NCBI RefSeq assembly: GCF_001562415.1
Contig: NZ_LOEE01000019.1
Coordinates: 124,001-188,000 of the forward strand
DNA length: 64,000 nt
Direction: 5' to 3'
Source: Thermotalea metallivorans
Lineage (GTDB): Bacteria > Bacillota > Clostridia > Peptostreptococcales > Thermotaleaceae
The translations under genes were made by a program, and so were the position numbers. Every line of letters begins with the position of its first letter. Position 1 is the first letter of the stretch. The notes under the pieces were generated by a model. It saw only the letters and a list, made by a program, of their open reading frames with translations. It searched no databases and was not told the DNA's origin. Shown piece by piece: positions 6,893-15,933 of this stretch.

Positions 6893-9229
6893 CTATATTT
6901 CCGCCTGTTCGCCGGGCTTTGTGGTCATCAGGCGGTAGAGCTTGGTGTTGCGCGGGAATTGGTCGGTGAAGGGGACAAGGGAGCTTCCCACTTTAATCAG
7001 CCCGTTGCCTGCGTCTACGTTGGTAATGTAGGAAAGCTGCAGGTCGGAAATGTTTAAGAGCCTGGCAAGCTCCATGCGGTCGGTGCTGGCCTGATTGAGC
7101 ATGACGATAAATTCTGAGTTTGCCAGCATAGTACGCGCGGTATGGCTCTGCAAAAGGTCGTCCACGTTCTGCGTGATGCCCGTGCAAAAAGCGCCATACT
7201 TTCTGACTCGCTTCCAGAGCGTGAACAGGAAGTTGGCGCTGTATTCATGCTGGAACAACAAATAGATTTCATCAATAATAATGAAGGTATTTTTGCCCTT
7301 TGCCCGGTTCTGCGTGATGCGGTTGAAGATGCTGTCCAGCACCACCAGCATCCCGATGGGAAGAAGCTGCTTGCCCAAATCCAGAATGTCATAGCAGATG
7401 AGGCGGTTGCTCACATCCACATTGGTCGGCTTGGCAAAGGTGTTCAGGCTGCCACTTGTGAACAGCTCGATGGCAAGGGCAATTTCCTGCGCCTCCGGCT
7501 CCGATTGCTTCAGCAACTCCGCATGGAAGTCCTGCAAGGTGGGCGGGTTATCCCGGTAATTGCTTTGCAAGTACTTCCGGTACACGCTTGCGGTGCAGCG
7601 GTCGATGAGGGATTTCTGCTTTGCGCCCAGGTTCTGGCTTCCAATCAACTGCTCGCAAAGGGACAGCACAAATTCGGATTTCAGGATGACGGGGTTTGCG
7701 CCGTCGCCGTAATCCCTGTTCATGTCCATGGCGTTGATGTGGTTCGGGGAGGTGGCGGAAATATGGATGATCTCGCCGCCCATCGCCTTGACCAGCGACG
7801 AATATTCACGCTCGGGATCAATTAGGATAATGTCGTCGTCACTGGCAAGCATCTGGTTGACGATTTCCCGCTTGGCGGTAAAGCTCTTGCCGGAGCCGGA
7901 CACGCCCAGAATAAAGCTGTTGCCGTTTAACAGGCGCTTGCGGTTGGCGATAATCATATTTTTTGAAATTGCATTCTGACCGTAATAAATCCCCCCGCTG
8001 TGGGAGATTTCCTGCGCGCGGAAGGGGATGAACACCGCCGTGCTTTCGGTGGTCAGTGTCCGGATGGCGTCGATTTTCCGCAGGCCGTAGGGCAGCGCCG
8101 TGTTCAGTCCGTCCATCTGCTGGAAGGTCAGGGTGGAGAATTGGCAGAGGTGCTTCCGTGCGGTGGTGAACAGGGTTTCGGTGTCGCTGTCAAGCTGCTC
8201 CTTGCTGTCCGCAATGTGCACCATTGTCAGGACGGCAAACATCATCCGCTGGTCGCGGGTGGTCAGGTCGTCGAGGAATTCCTTGCTTTCCTTGCGCTGC
8301 TGCTCCATATCATAGGGGACGACGGCGGAAAAATTGTTGTTCTGGTTCTGCCGCCTCTGCCAGTTGGTAATGTTGGTCTCCACGCCCAAAAGCCGGTTTT
8401 CCACCTCCCGTACGGCTTCGTCCGTGGGGATGGGGATGATGTCCAGGGACAGCATCATATTGCGGTTTAAATCACACAGCTCGGACACCATGCTGTCCTT
8501 GATGTAGCTGGCAAACTCCCGCAGGAAGATGACGCGCCCGTATTTGTTTCCCATGCGGAAGTGGTCCCTTTCAAATTCAAAGGTGTCAGGGCAGATATAG
8601 TCCTTGAAATCATGTCCTTTTCTCATGGTGTCGGACAGGTCGAAACGGAAGTCTGTTTCCTCGCCTGCACGGAAAAAGTCATGCAGGATTCTAAGGCGGG
8701 CGGTGGCGTCCAGCTCCACGCATTTTGAGCCCAGGCGGGAAAAATGGGTGATGAGGTCGGTGCCGATGCGGGAGAAGTAATTGCGTGCTTCTTCAATGTT
8801 CTTCTTCATCACCGACACGGTGACATATTTATCCTGCACAATGCTGTTTGCGCCTGTGGCCTTATCCATAAGCATTTGATTGTACTCCCTGCGATACTCA
8901 TCCAGACCGTCGTATTTTAACGGAATGAGAATGGAGCTTTCAAAGTCCGCTTTATTTAAGCGGCGGTTGTTGATGGTGATTTTGGTGGTGGCTCCGCTGT
9001 CGAAGGAATTGAGAAGCTCCGAATAGGATAAAAACATCGCTTCCTTGTCCTCCTTGGACGCCACCGCGTAATTGATGTCCTCAAAGCGAAAGGATTTGGA
9101 AAACTTTTTGCCTACCCGGAAAATTCCGTCCGGCCAGATGGTGCGGATAGGGATGGCCTGTTGGACGCCTCTGGGGACGGCAAACCTTTCCTTATCCTGC
9201 TTCATGATTTTTTGCAGGGTCTTAATCAT
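6893..9229 (-). CDS. VirB4-type conjugation ATPase
   Basis: 778-residue ATPase that energises the type IV secretion channel at the inner face of the membrane. Walker A GVSGSGKS lies near residue 440 and Walker B (FIIIDEIYLLF) near 650; the C-terminal part carries the family sequence around TGITQNVDDLL. Start at 9229 (MIKTLQKIMKQ) is preferred: AGGAGG is just upstream and it overlaps the end of the PrgI gene by 8 bases, giving translational coupling. Length fits the family. Works with VirD4, the VirB6-like protein and PrgI encoded upstream. Confidence 0.95.
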   Translation of the reverse strand: MIKTLQKIMKQDKERFAVPRGVQQAIPIRTIWPDGIFRVGKKFSKSFRFEDINYAVASKEDKEAMFLSYSELLNSFDSGATTKITINNRRLNKADFESSILIPLKYDGLDEYRREYNQMLMDKATGANSIVQDKYVTVSVMKKNIEEARNYFSRIGTDLITHFSRLGSKCVELDATARLRILHDFFRAGEETDFRFDLSDTMRKGHDFKDYICPDTFEFERDHFRMGNKYGRVIFLREFASYIKDSMVSELCDLNRNMMLSLDIIPIPTDEAVREVENRLLGVETNITNWQRRQNQNNNFSAVVPYDMEQQRKESKEFLDDLTTRDQRMMFAVLTMVHIADSKEQLDSDTETLFTTARKHLCQFSTLTFQQMDGLNTALPYGLRKIDAIRTLTTESTAVFIPFRAQEISHSGGIYYGQNAISKNMIIANRKRLLNGNSFILGVSGSGKSFTAKREIVNQMLASDDDIILIDPEREYSSLVKAMGGEIIHISATSPNHINAMDMNRDYGDGANPVILKSEFVLSLCEQLIGSQNLGAKQKSLIDRCTASVYRKYLQSNYRDNPPTLQDFHAELLKQSEPEAQEIALAIELFTSGSLNTFAKPTNVDVSNRLICYDILDLGKQLLPIGMLVVLDSIFNRITQNRAKGKNTFIIIDEIYLLFQHEYSANFLFTLWKRVRKYGAFCTGITQNVDDLLQSHTARTMLANSEFIVMLNQASTDRMELARLLNISDLQLSYITNVDAGNGLIKVGSSLVPFTDQFPRNTKLYRLMTTKPGEQAEI

Positions 9230-9587
9230 GGCGTTTCCATTCCTCCTTTTCGTGGTTTGCGATAACGTTTTTAAGTGCCTCATAGTAGATGTTGGTCGGA
9301 TAAAAGGTCAGCTTTTTGGGCATGAGGAACTCCGATTTGATGTACGCCCATAAAAACTGCTCTGCTGTCATGCCGTGGTACTTGATAAAGCCCAGGGCTG
9401 CAAAGGGGAAAGCCCCCAAAACGCACATCCAGCTCACGGTCTCCGTGCCGAAGAAGCTCCTCAGGCCGAAATAGATGCCGATGGCTACGCCCACGGCCAG
9501 GACAGAAAAAATAAACTGCCGCAGGGACAGTCCAAAAAACATGCTTTCGGTATAATCCCGGATTTCCCGGTTGATCTTGACTTCCAA
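9222..9587 (-). CDS. PrgI-family membrane protein of the conjugation channel
   Basis: Small membrane protein (about 120 residues) with two closely spaced transmembrane helices (FIFSVLAVGVAIGIYFGL and MCVLGAFPFAALGFI), the hallmark of PrgI/VirB3-like proteins that accompany VirB4 in Gram-positive systems. Initiation seems to be at a TTG (9587) nine bases after GGAGG; an upstream TTG at 9593 is closer to the ribosome binding site. Ends inside the beginning of virB4. Confidence 0.85.
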   Translation of the reverse strand: MEVKINREIRDYTESMFFGLSLRQFIFSVLAVGVAIGIYFGLRSFFGTETVSWMCVLGAFPFAALGFIKYHGMTAEQFLWAYIKSEFLMPKKLTFYPTNIYYEALKNVIANHEKEEWKRHD

Positions 9588-9646
9588 AAACAATCACCTC
9601 CAAAGAAAAATAGCGCCTCACTTGAAGCGCCATTGTATTGCTTGTC

Positions 9647-9844
9647 CTATCGTTCTTCTTGCTTTTTTCTAAGATTTTCTTTCTCCCTTTGGAGCTTGAC
9701 TACCAAATCGTCAACCTTACGGTTCTGCTCTATAATTGCCTCATCTTCTGTGAGAGGGGCGCCTTTATTCAAAGCTTCACTTACAAGCTTGTTAAGTTTT
9801 TCCTTCTCTTTTTCCAGTTTTTCTTTGAGAGTCTCCTGTTTCAT
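9647..9844 (-). CDS. Small coiled-coil protein, perhaps Spo0E-like
   Basis: 65-residue, very charged helical protein (KEKLEKEKEKLNKL) behind AAAGGAGG. The centre, PLTEDEAIIEQNRKVDDLV, faintly recalls the Spo0E family of aspartyl-phosphate phosphatases but lacks the usual SQxLD signature, so this is a weak guess. It is divergent from the Xre gene at 10006 and its promoter region overlaps the three operator-like palindromes, so it and the downstream virB4 block are probably repressed by that regulator. Confidence 0.6.
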   Translation of the reverse strand: MKQETLKEKLEKEKEKLNKLVSEALNKGAPLTEDEAIIEQNRKVDDLVVKLQREKENLRKKQEER

Positions 9845-9888
9845 GCTGAAACCTCCTTTGCTTGTTTACGTTAATAAATCCTTATCTT

Positions 9889-9991
9889 AACGGTATATCG
9901 TTAGTATAAATTACCTCTTAATCTGTATCAACGGTATTCCGTTAACTATTTACCTGATAAATTGATAAGCTTTGATTAACGGAATAACGTT
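9889..9991. promoter_or_regulatory. Three operator-like palindromes in a divergent promoter region
   Basis: Three near-palindromic 14-mers: AACGGTATATCGTT at 9889-9902, AACGGTATTCCGTT at 9930-9943 and AACGGAATAACGTT at 9978-9991. Their centres are 41 and 48 bp apart, roughly four helical turns. They lie between the minus-strand gene at 9647 and the Xre gene at 10006, whose product is the obvious candidate ligand; the third site ends 14 bp before its ATG, consistent with autorepression. Confidence 0.7.
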
Positions 9992-10005
9992 TAAGAGGTG
10001 GTAGA

Positions 10006-10248
10006 ATGAATATTTCTCAAGCGGTAGTAAAACGCATTGAAGGGTTATGCAGGGAACGGAACCTGACAATCAATGCGCTCAGCAACATTTCAGGCGTCAC
10101 GCAATCAACTGTAAACGATATTGTGAGTGGCAAGACATACAATGCGGGAATTGTCACTATTAAAAAGCTGTGTGACGGGCTCGGAATCAGTGTGCGTGAA
10201 TTTTTTGACTGCGATTTGTTTTCCAATCTGGAGCAGGAGATAAAATAG
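10006..10248 (+). CDS. Xre-family HTH repressor inside the transfer region
   Basis: 80-residue Cro/CI-type regulator; the HTH covers about residues 20-60 (NALSNISGVTQSTVNDIVSG). The ATG follows AAGAGGTGG. It reads against the surrounding transfer genes and shares its upstream region with three matching palindromes. Most likely it represses itself and the genes running left (9844 down to virB4). Confidence 0.88.
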   Translation: MNISQAVVKRIEGLCRERNLTINALSNISGVTQSTVNDIVSGKTYNAGIVTIKKLCDGLGISVREFFDCDLFSNLEQEIK

Positions 10249-10334
10249 TCTGTAATATGGGACAGCCTTCCATTCCTTTTTTCCATGTGCGATAATGGAA
10301 ATATATATATACTGCGTGGAAAGGGGTGTCCATT

Positions 10335-10745
10335 ATGCCAATCGCAGCATTTATTTCCCTTTGCCTTACGGTGGGATTGCTCATTCTCTCTTTTATATTT
10401 AAAGCAGCCGGTAAAATTCGGCTGACGATTCCCATTCCTTGCTTCCTGCTGTTCAGTACCGTGCTGAACAAGTGGGCAGGAGAACATGAGACTTTAGCAT
10501 TCATCATTCTTTTCTCGCTGCTTGGCTTGACCGTGTTAAGCTGGATTGTGTCGCTTATAAAGGCGATACGGCGCAAACGTGACGAGAAATACCTTGAAGA
10601 TGATGTCGCATGGCAAATCCGAAGGGCAAGAGAGATGGGCGTACCTCTTGACAAAATTCAGTTTAACGAGCATGGGGATTTGCTTGATCCAAGAACAGGG
10701 GAACCTGTTGTTTATGGGGAGGGTGTTCAGTTCAAGGATATATGA
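10335..10745 (+). CDS. Hypothetical membrane protein
   Basis: 136-residue protein starting MPIAAFISL behind AAAGGGG. Three hydrophobic segments in the first 80 residues, then a charged cytoplasmic tail (AIRRKRDEKYLEDD). No family recognised. Together with the Xre gene it forms a two-gene plus-strand unit inserted between the VirB6-like and PrgI genes; possibly a membrane sensor for the regulator, but only position supports that. Confidence 0.6.
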   Translation: MPIAAFISLCLTVGLLILSFIFKAAGKIRLTIPIPCFLLFSTVLNKWAGEHETLAFIILFSLLGLTVLSWIVSLIKAIRRKRDEKYLEDDVAWQIRRAREMGVPLDKIQFNEHGDLLDPRTGEPVVYGEGVQFKDI

Positions 10746-10775
10746 CGATACCGGGCAATAATACCCGACTTCTCT

Positions 10776-11615
10776 TTATAATCCCATCATTTCTCGCACC
10801 ACCCGGTCGGCCATTTTTACTGCGCCCACTAGCACCAGCATGTTGAAAATCAGCTCCCCTACATAGGACCACACCATCGTCACGGCGCTGGCGCTGGTGT
10901 CTACCACCGGGGGGGAGGACGCAAAGACGGAAAAGATGACGCAGGCCAGGACAATGATGGCCCCTTCCAGGCACACGGCGGCATAGCCTTTCAAAAAGGC
11001 TTTCCCTATGCTCTGGCTTGGTTCTCCGGCAAAGGAGGCCAGAGGCACCGGGGCGATGGCGGTATATAAATACAATTTAAAAAACCGGCCATACACCGTC
11101 AGGATCATAATGAAGGAAAACACCGTGATGAACAGGCCGCCGATGAGTGTTACCGCCCATAGCGGGATGCTGTCTAAAAATCCGCAGTTTTGAATGGCCT
11201 GCACGATTGTGTCCGGCAGGACGGTTTGAGTGGCTGTCCCAAAGCCTGAGCTGCCCATGATGGTGGAGATAATCCCCTGCACGATGTTGAACAGAGCCAT
11301 CATCAGCTCCAGCCCGTAGGTAACGACGCCTTTGGCCAGGGCGAACCGTATGAACAGCTTCAACGCTTGTTCCGGCCTTTTGACTTCGACAAAGCTGCCG
11401 CAGGTTTTCACCACGCCGATGACGAAAAACAGCACCAGCAGGGCAAGGCCGGTGGCCTGCAGCGCCCCGTGGATATTCACAATAACGTTCCAGATACCGC
11501 CGCCTTTAAATTCCGTGGGGGACTGGGTTACAAGCTGCCAGATTTCCGCCAGCTTGTTATTCCAGGTTTCCAGAGCATTGTTCAGATTATCAATTACCCA
11601 GTTGCCGCTTCCCAA
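10776..11615 (-). CDS. VirB6/TrbL-like polytopic conjugation protein
   Basis: 279-residue membrane protein with about six hydrophobic segments, corresponding to the VirB6/TrbL-like (CD1112-type) channel component of clostridial ICEs. The first is near ALLVLFFVIGVV; later ones include LIGGLFITVFSFIMI and CLEGAIIVLACVIF. The start is a TTG (GSGNW follows) seven bases after GAGGTGA. It lies between the Maff2 protein and, after the regulator insertion, PrgI, which is the normal order. Confidence 0.85.
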   Translation of the reverse strand: MGSGNWVIDNLNNALETWNNKLAEIWQLVTQSPTEFKGGGIWNVIVNIHGALQATGLALLVLFFVIGVVKTCGSFVEVKRPEQALKLFIRFALAKGVVTYGLELMMALFNIVQGIISTIMGSSGFGTATQTVLPDTIVQAIQNCGFLDSIPLWAVTLIGGLFITVFSFIMILTVYGRFFKLYLYTAIAPVPLASFAGEPSQSIGKAFLKGYAAVCLEGAIIVLACVIFSVFASSPPVVDTSASAVTMVWSYVGELIFNMLVLVGAVKMADRVVREMMGL

Positions 11616-11642
11616 ATAAACTCACCTCATTTCCAAGACAAT

Positions 11643-11663
11643 GCCCGCGCATGAAGCGCGGGC
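11643..11663. terminator. GC-rich intergenic hairpin
   Basis: Perfect 8-bp stem GCCCGCGC / GCGCGGGC with a 5-base loop between the gene at 11679 and the VirB6-like gene. No clear T run in the direction of transcription; it may modulate the amount of downstream mRNA. Confidence 0.4.
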
Positions 11664-11678
11664 CTGTCTTTACGATCG

Positions 11679-11906
11679 TTACCTGCATGGTTCATCCCTG
11701 CCGGGCATTTTGTCCCTGATGACGCCATACTTGTCATCCACATAAAATTTATTGACAAACGGGTTGTAGATTGCATGGCACTTTACGCCGTTATATTCGG
11801 CAAGATAATCGTTGTCACCCAGCCTCTTGAGTATGGTAGCTTCCCGCAGTTCGCCGTCCAGTGAATGAATGTGCATTTTTTCTTTAATGGGAAATTTGTT
11901 AAACAT
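11679..11906 (-). CDS. Small ICE-associated hypothetical protein
   Basis: 75-residue soluble protein (MFNKFPIKEKMHIHSL start) with a beta-rich look (DYLAEYNGVKCHAIYNPF). ATG at 11906 is ten bases after AGGAGG and 5 bp after the stop of the Maff2 gene. Such a protein commonly sits between the Maff2 and VirB6-like genes in related elements; function unknown. Confidence 0.65.
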   Translation of the reverse strand: MFNKFPIKEKMHIHSLDGELREATILKRLGDNDYLAEYNGVKCHAIYNPFVNKFYVDDKYGVIRDKMPGRDEPCR

Positions 11907-11911
11907 TGATA

Positions 11912-12217
11912 TCAACCTCCTGTAATGAGATTCAGTATCTCGCGGGCAAAGGTTATAATCACCCCGCCGGCCAATGTCAGGAAGCCATTGGCCCTCTGGG
12001 ACGGGTCATGGGATTTGAGGGAAAGGCCGATCTGCACGATGCCGAAGCCCAGCAGAATCAGACCGATGGCCCGGATCAGCCCGAATATGAAGTTGGACAG
12101 GTTGTTGACGACGGTCAGCGGGTCGTCGGCCGCATAGGCAGGTGAGGTAAAGAGGATCACCAGCACCAGTGCGCAGTAAACGGCAAAATTCCTTTTGGTT
12201 TTTTTGGAAATTTTCAT
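11912..12217 (-). CDS. Maff2-family mobile element membrane protein
   Basis: 101-residue protein with an N-terminal signal-like helix ending SPAYA followed by two transmembrane helices (FIFGLIRAIGLILLGFGIV and FLTLAGGVIITFARE). This is the Maff2 family found between virD4 and virB6-like genes in Tn1549-type ICEs; its size and topology resemble VirB2/VirB3-like subunits. ATG follows AGGAGG. Confidence 0.82.
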   Translation of the reverse strand: MKISKKTKRNFAVYCALVLVILFTSPAYAADDPLTVVNNLSNFIFGLIRAIGLILLGFGIVQIGLSLKSHDPSQRANGFLTLAGGVIITFAREILNLITGG

Positions 12218-12243
12218 GAATCATACCTCCTGATTTTTGTTTG

Positions 12244-14007
12244 TTAGGATTGAAGCATCGCTTCGAGTTCTTCCTCGGAGAGAAGCTCGTAATCGCCTTC
12301 TTCGTTTAAGGCTACGGCTTTCCAGTCCAGGGCGTTTTCGGCACCGCCGTGCCGGAAGGGTTGGCTGCCGCCGTCAACGGTCAGCTTCAGATTGGGGTGT
12401 TTTAAAATATCGTACTTTTCATCCATCACTGCCCGTTCCCCCCGGATGAACAGCAGGGCAAAGCGGTTGTCCAGCATCCGCACCTCGTCGGGGGTCAGAA
12501 GCTCGCGGCCGGACTGCTGGTAATTGGTGGAGTAGCTTCCGTTCCTGCCTCTGCTCAGTCCGTAGGTGTTGGTGTCGATGGTTTCCTTGCCTAAAAGCTC
12601 CGACACATACTTGTGGGTTGACTGCTCGTTGCCTCCAAGGTACAGGAATTCGTCGCAGTTTCCGACAATGGATTCCCAGGTGTCTTTGAACAGGGCTTTT
12701 AATTGTGCCAGGTTTTGCAGGATGATGGATACCGATATTTCCCTTGAACGCATGGTGGAAAGCAGCTTGTCAAACTCATCCGGCAAGGCGACATTCGCAA
12801 ACTCATCCATGACAAAGTGGACATGGACGGGCAGGCGGCCTCTGTACTTATAGTCGGCAAGGTACATGAGGCTTTGGAAAAGCTGGGTGTAGAGCATCCC
12901 GACAATAAAGTTGAAGCTGCTGTCGTTGTCAGGGATCACGGCAAAGAGCGCCGTCTTTTTTTCCCCGATGGAGGACAGCTCCATTTCGTCCACCGTGGTG
13001 ATTCCCGCAAGGGTGGACAGGTTGAACTTTTCCAGCCGGACGCCCAGACCGATTAGGATGGATTTGGCGGTTTTGCCCGCAGCCAGCTTGAAGATGTTGT
13101 ACTGCTTCACCGCCAGGTGCTCCGGTTCCCGCATTTCCAGCCGTTCAAACAGCTCGTCAAGGGGGCTTTGGTAGGTTTCGTCATCCTCCCGGACTTCGGC
13201 GGCGGCGATCATCTCCATGACCATCGGGAAATTTTGTTCTTCCTTCGGCGCTTCATAAAGAAGGTAGAGAATCAAAGCCTCCAGCAGCGCGGTTTCGGAG
13301 TGTTCCCAGAAGGGGTCGTTGGTGTTGCTGCCTTTGGGCGTGGTATTGCGGATCAGGTTGGTGACCAGCTTTAACACGTCCTTGTCGTCCTTCAAGTAGG
13401 CAAAGGGATTGTAGCAGTGGGACAGGTGCATGTTGATTAAATCCAGCACCTTGATTTCGTAGCCATTTGCTTTGAGCAGGTTCCCCGTGTCCCGCAGGAT
13501 TTCGCCTTTTGGGTCGAGTACGACGAAAGAGGTGTTTGCCTGCATGACGTTGGGCTTCGCGTAAAATCTCGTCTTGCCGGAGCCGGAGCCGCCCACCACA
13601 AGCACGTTCAAATTTCTCTTGTGCTTCCGGCCGTCCAGGCCGATGCGAACGTTCTGTGTCAGGATTTTGTTTTTCTGCGGGTCTTTGTCCCGGTACTTTT
13701 TATTGACAGCCGCCGCGCCGCCCCAGCGTGCGCTGCCGTGTTCTTCCCTCCGCCGGTAATTGCGTCTGGTGGAAAGGTAAATCCCGATGCCCATGCCGTA
13801 TGCGGCGATAAAAAGCAGGATGCACTTGGGCGTGTCGTCCACCCATCGGATGTCAAACGGATTGTTCACTGCCGCTGTGAGGTTGGCAAGGATTTCGGGA
13901 AGCCCGCCGGAAAGGGAAGGGGCGGTCAAAAATGCCGCCCACACCACAGGAATTAAAAAAACCGCAAAGAGTATCAGGCTGCTCCTTGCAGTTTCATCGC
14001 GCCTCAT
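12244..14007 (-). CDS. VirD4/TraG-type coupling ATPase
   Basis: Coupling protein that brings the relaxase-bound DNA strand to the channel. 587 residues from the ATG at 14007 (MRRDETARSS), which follows GCAGGAG and overlaps the stop of the small upstream gene. Two N-terminal transmembrane helices (LILFAVFLIPVVWAAFL and ILLFIAAYGMGIGIYL), Walker A GGSGSGKT near residue 137, Walker B VHFVMDEFAN near 398, and the C-terminal TraG/VirD4 segment around RMLDNRFALLFIRG. Full length for the family. Confidence 0.95.
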   Translation of the reverse strand: MRRDETARSSLILFAVFLIPVVWAAFLTAPSLSGGLPEILANLTAAVNNPFDIRWVDDTPKCILLFIAAYGMGIGIYLSTRRNYRRREEHGSARWGGAAAVNKKYRDKDPQKNKILTQNVRIGLDGRKHKRNLNVLVVGGSGSGKTRFYAKPNVMQANTSFVVLDPKGEILRDTGNLLKANGYEIKVLDLINMHLSHCYNPFAYLKDDKDVLKLVTNLIRNTTPKGSNTNDPFWEHSETALLEALILYLLYEAPKEEQNFPMVMEMIAAAEVREDDETYQSPLDELFERLEMREPEHLAVKQYNIFKLAAGKTAKSILIGLGVRLEKFNLSTLAGITTVDEMELSSIGEKKTALFAVIPDNDSSFNFIVGMLYTQLFQSLMYLADYKYRGRLPVHVHFVMDEFANVALPDEFDKLLSTMRSREISVSIILQNLAQLKALFKDTWESIVGNCDEFLYLGGNEQSTHKYVSELLGKETIDTNTYGLSRGRNGSYSTNYQQSGRELLTPDEVRMLDNRFALLFIRGERAVMDEKYDILKHPNLKLTVDGGSQPFRHGGAENALDWKAVALNEEGDYELLSEEELEAMLQS

Positions 14008-14185
14008 CGTGGCTCCTGCGCTTCTGTTTTTTTGTCGGGGCGTCAATGGTTTTTAAAAGCAGTTCGTCCACGGCATCGGTGGGCCGATCTTCTTTAATCA
14101 GGTCGTTTCTGTGCTCATTCAAGGCGTTCACCACAACGCCGTATTCGTAATCGTCCAGGGTAAGCACCCTTTCTTCTTCCTTCAT
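13994..14185 (-). CDS. Small acidic/basic ICE protein upstream of virD4
   Basis: 63-residue protein (MKEEERVLTLDDYEYGVVVNALNEHRNDL). ATG at 14185 is eight bases after GGAGGG. The C-terminus is basic (TKKQKRRSHDEAR) and overlaps the virD4 start by 14 bases, indicating coupling. Recurrent in related ICEs; no known activity. Confidence 0.7.
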   Translation of the reverse strand: MKEEERVLTLDDYEYGVVVNALNEHRNDLIKEDRPTDAVDELLLKTIDAPTKKQKRRSHDEAR

Positions 14186-14197
14186 GGGCAATCCCTC

Positions 14198-15097
14198 CTA
14201 ACGTTCCGGCTCCTGCCGTATTTGCTGCCTTTGCTGCGAAAGCATCCGGTTCATCCTGCCGGAAATCTCACCGGCAGCTTCCCTTATGACCGAAAGCTCG
14301 GCGCGGATCTCCTGCGGGTCCATGCCCTCCAGCATTTGAGGAGCGCGGTCAAAGCGGTAGCCGCTTGTATCCACGCCATATTGCTTGCAGAGCATATAGG
14401 ACACGCAGTAGGCACGGAAGGCGTGGTCGGAACGGCGGTAGCTACCGTCTCCCGTATCCATTTCCGCGTGGGCCAGCTCCTGGGACAGGGCACGGAAAAT
14501 ATTCCCCGCATCCATGCCTTTTCTGATTTGGATTTCCCTCGTGTCCGGCCGGTACAGGGCGTTTGTGCCGTCCGGCAGGGCATCGCTGATGCGGATAGGC
14601 ACCGGCGCATGGTCCATCAGGGCTTTGATGCGGGTGCGGTCGTCGGGATAGGTGGGTGTTTCCCGTTTGCGGCTGTTTCCGGTCTGGGAAATGTCAAACA
14701 TCTTTTTCAGGTTGTAGCTGATGCCGACAGTGCCGTCGTCACGCTGGTATTCCTCACCGGGCTCCAGGATGTAGAAGCCGGTTTCCTTTTTGCGGATGTA
14801 GGCACCCTGCTCCTTCCAGGTGTCAAAGTCAGCAATGCGGGTGGCGTCCGGCTTCTGCGCAAGGATTAACAGGGCATTGGCCACGCTGTAGCGGTCAAAA
14901 CGGCTCTGCACATCCAGGTACTTCTGGAAGGCAGCGCCGTCCTGCGCCACGGTTTGCGCCGTGTCGTCGATCATGGCGTAAACCATTTCCCGCTGCTCCT
15001 GCTTCTGCTGCTTCCATGCATCTTTGTCAAAAGGCCGGTCGTTTCGGGGAGCAGGCTGTTCGCTTTCCTGCCGGAAAAGATCGTCGAAACTGCTCAT
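14198..15097 (-). CDS. ArdC/LtrC-like antirestriction-type protein
   Basis: 299-residue protein of the ArdC/DUF1738-like group: an N-terminal ssDNA-binding-like region (DRYSVANALLILAQKPDATRI) and a zincin-like segment SQELAHAEMD near residue 206, in which the first His of HExxH is Gln. ArdC proteins protect incoming single-stranded DNA from restriction; the missing His questions metallopeptidase activity. It sits between virD4 and pcfB genes. Confidence 0.75.
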   Translation of the reverse strand: MSSFDDLFRQESEQPAPRNDRPFDKDAWKQQKQEQREMVYAMIDDTAQTVAQDGAAFQKYLDVQSRFDRYSVANALLILAQKPDATRIADFDTWKEQGAYIRKKETGFYILEPGEEYQRDDGTVGISYNLKKMFDISQTGNSRKRETPTYPDDRTRIKALMDHAPVPIRISDALPDGTNALYRPDTREIQIRKGMDAGNIFRALSQELAHAEMDTGDGSYRRSDHAFRAYCVSYMLCKQYGVDTSGYRFDRAPQMLEGMDPQEIRAELSVIREAAGEISGRMNRMLSQQRQQIRQEPER

Positions 15098-15102
15098 AAC
15101 TC

Positions 15103-15933
15103 TTACCTCGCTTTCGATTTTGGTTTTTTTGATTTTGGTTGCTGCCTGTTTGATTTGGCGTTCTGCTTTATGGCCTGCGGCTGCTCTTTGGCAGGCTCGC
15201 GCCTGGGTTCCGCCTGTTCCTTTTGAGCGGCCTTGATTTCCCGCAGTTCTTCCCGGATTGATCTTCTCGGCGGCTCAATAGCACCCTCGGCGGCTTTCCC
15301 GCTGCGCTCTGAGATAGGCTCGGACGGAAGGGGTTTCTCCGCCGTCGCCGTCGTGGGGTTTGGGTTGTCCGGTTGTTCCTTGACCGGCTCCGGCCGGTCG
15401 GGCTTTGCCATGAGTTCATGCAGAAAATCATCCGCGCTTTTTTCGGCGGGCGTTCCTTTTTCGGGAGGTGCTTTTTCGTCCGGGCCTTCTTTGTGCGGTG
15501 TATTTTCCTTCTGCCTGGCGGTCCTGGATTTCTCGATTTCGTTCTTGATGCTTGCCGTATCCACGGTGGCCAGCTTGAAGCGTTCCACAATGCGATTGAT
15601 TTTGGAAGCATCCTCCGCCCGCACCATGATGTCGCACATGCCGTCCGTGTCATTTTTGTCACGGAGGGCGCAATAGAGGACGCCGTAGCGTTTGGCCTCC
15701 TGGCAAAACTTCTTTAAGTCCTCGTTGCGCACCGCAAAGACTTTCAGCTCCTTGCCGCTGCGCAAAAGCCCCTCCAGACGGATTTTGCCCTTTGTTTTCT
15801 TTTGGCCTTTGAGGACGGCATACAAATAGGTGGCCAGGTTTTTTGCCCCCACGCCGGAGATTTTGGCCATCACCTCAATCCCTTTAAGGCTCATATTGAC
15901 GATTTGATCCGCTGCGTCGGTCCCGCTGTTCAT
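15103..15933 (-). CDS. PcfB-family relaxosome accessory protein (DUF3801)
   Basis: 276-residue protein; the N-terminal 125 residues form the PcfB/DUF3801 domain (SLKGIEVMAKISGVGAKNLATYLYAVL), followed by a long low-complexity tail rich in Pro, Lys and Glu. PcfB of pCF10 connects relaxase, DNA and the coupling protein, and the location directly after the relaxase and before virD4 fits. The start overlaps the end of the relaxase gene by 50 bases. Confidence 0.85.
   Translation of the reverse strand: MNSGTDAADQIVNMSLKGIEVMAKISGVGAKNLATYLYAVLKGQKKTKGKIRLEGLLRSGKELKVFAVRNEDLKKFCQEAKRYGVLYCALRDKNDTDGMCDIMVRAEDASKINRIVERFKLATVDTASIKNEIEKSRTARQKENTPHKEGPDEKAPPEKGTPAEKSADDFLHELMAKPDRPEPVKEQPDNPNPTTATAEKPLPSEPISERSGKAAEGAIEPPRRSIREELREIKAAQKEQAEPRREPAKEQPQAIKQNAKSNRQQPKSKKPKSKAR

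Noticed and set aside
9605-9630. Apparent hairpin AGCGCC before PrgI
   Set aside because: The two words are direct, not inverted, so no stable stem forms.
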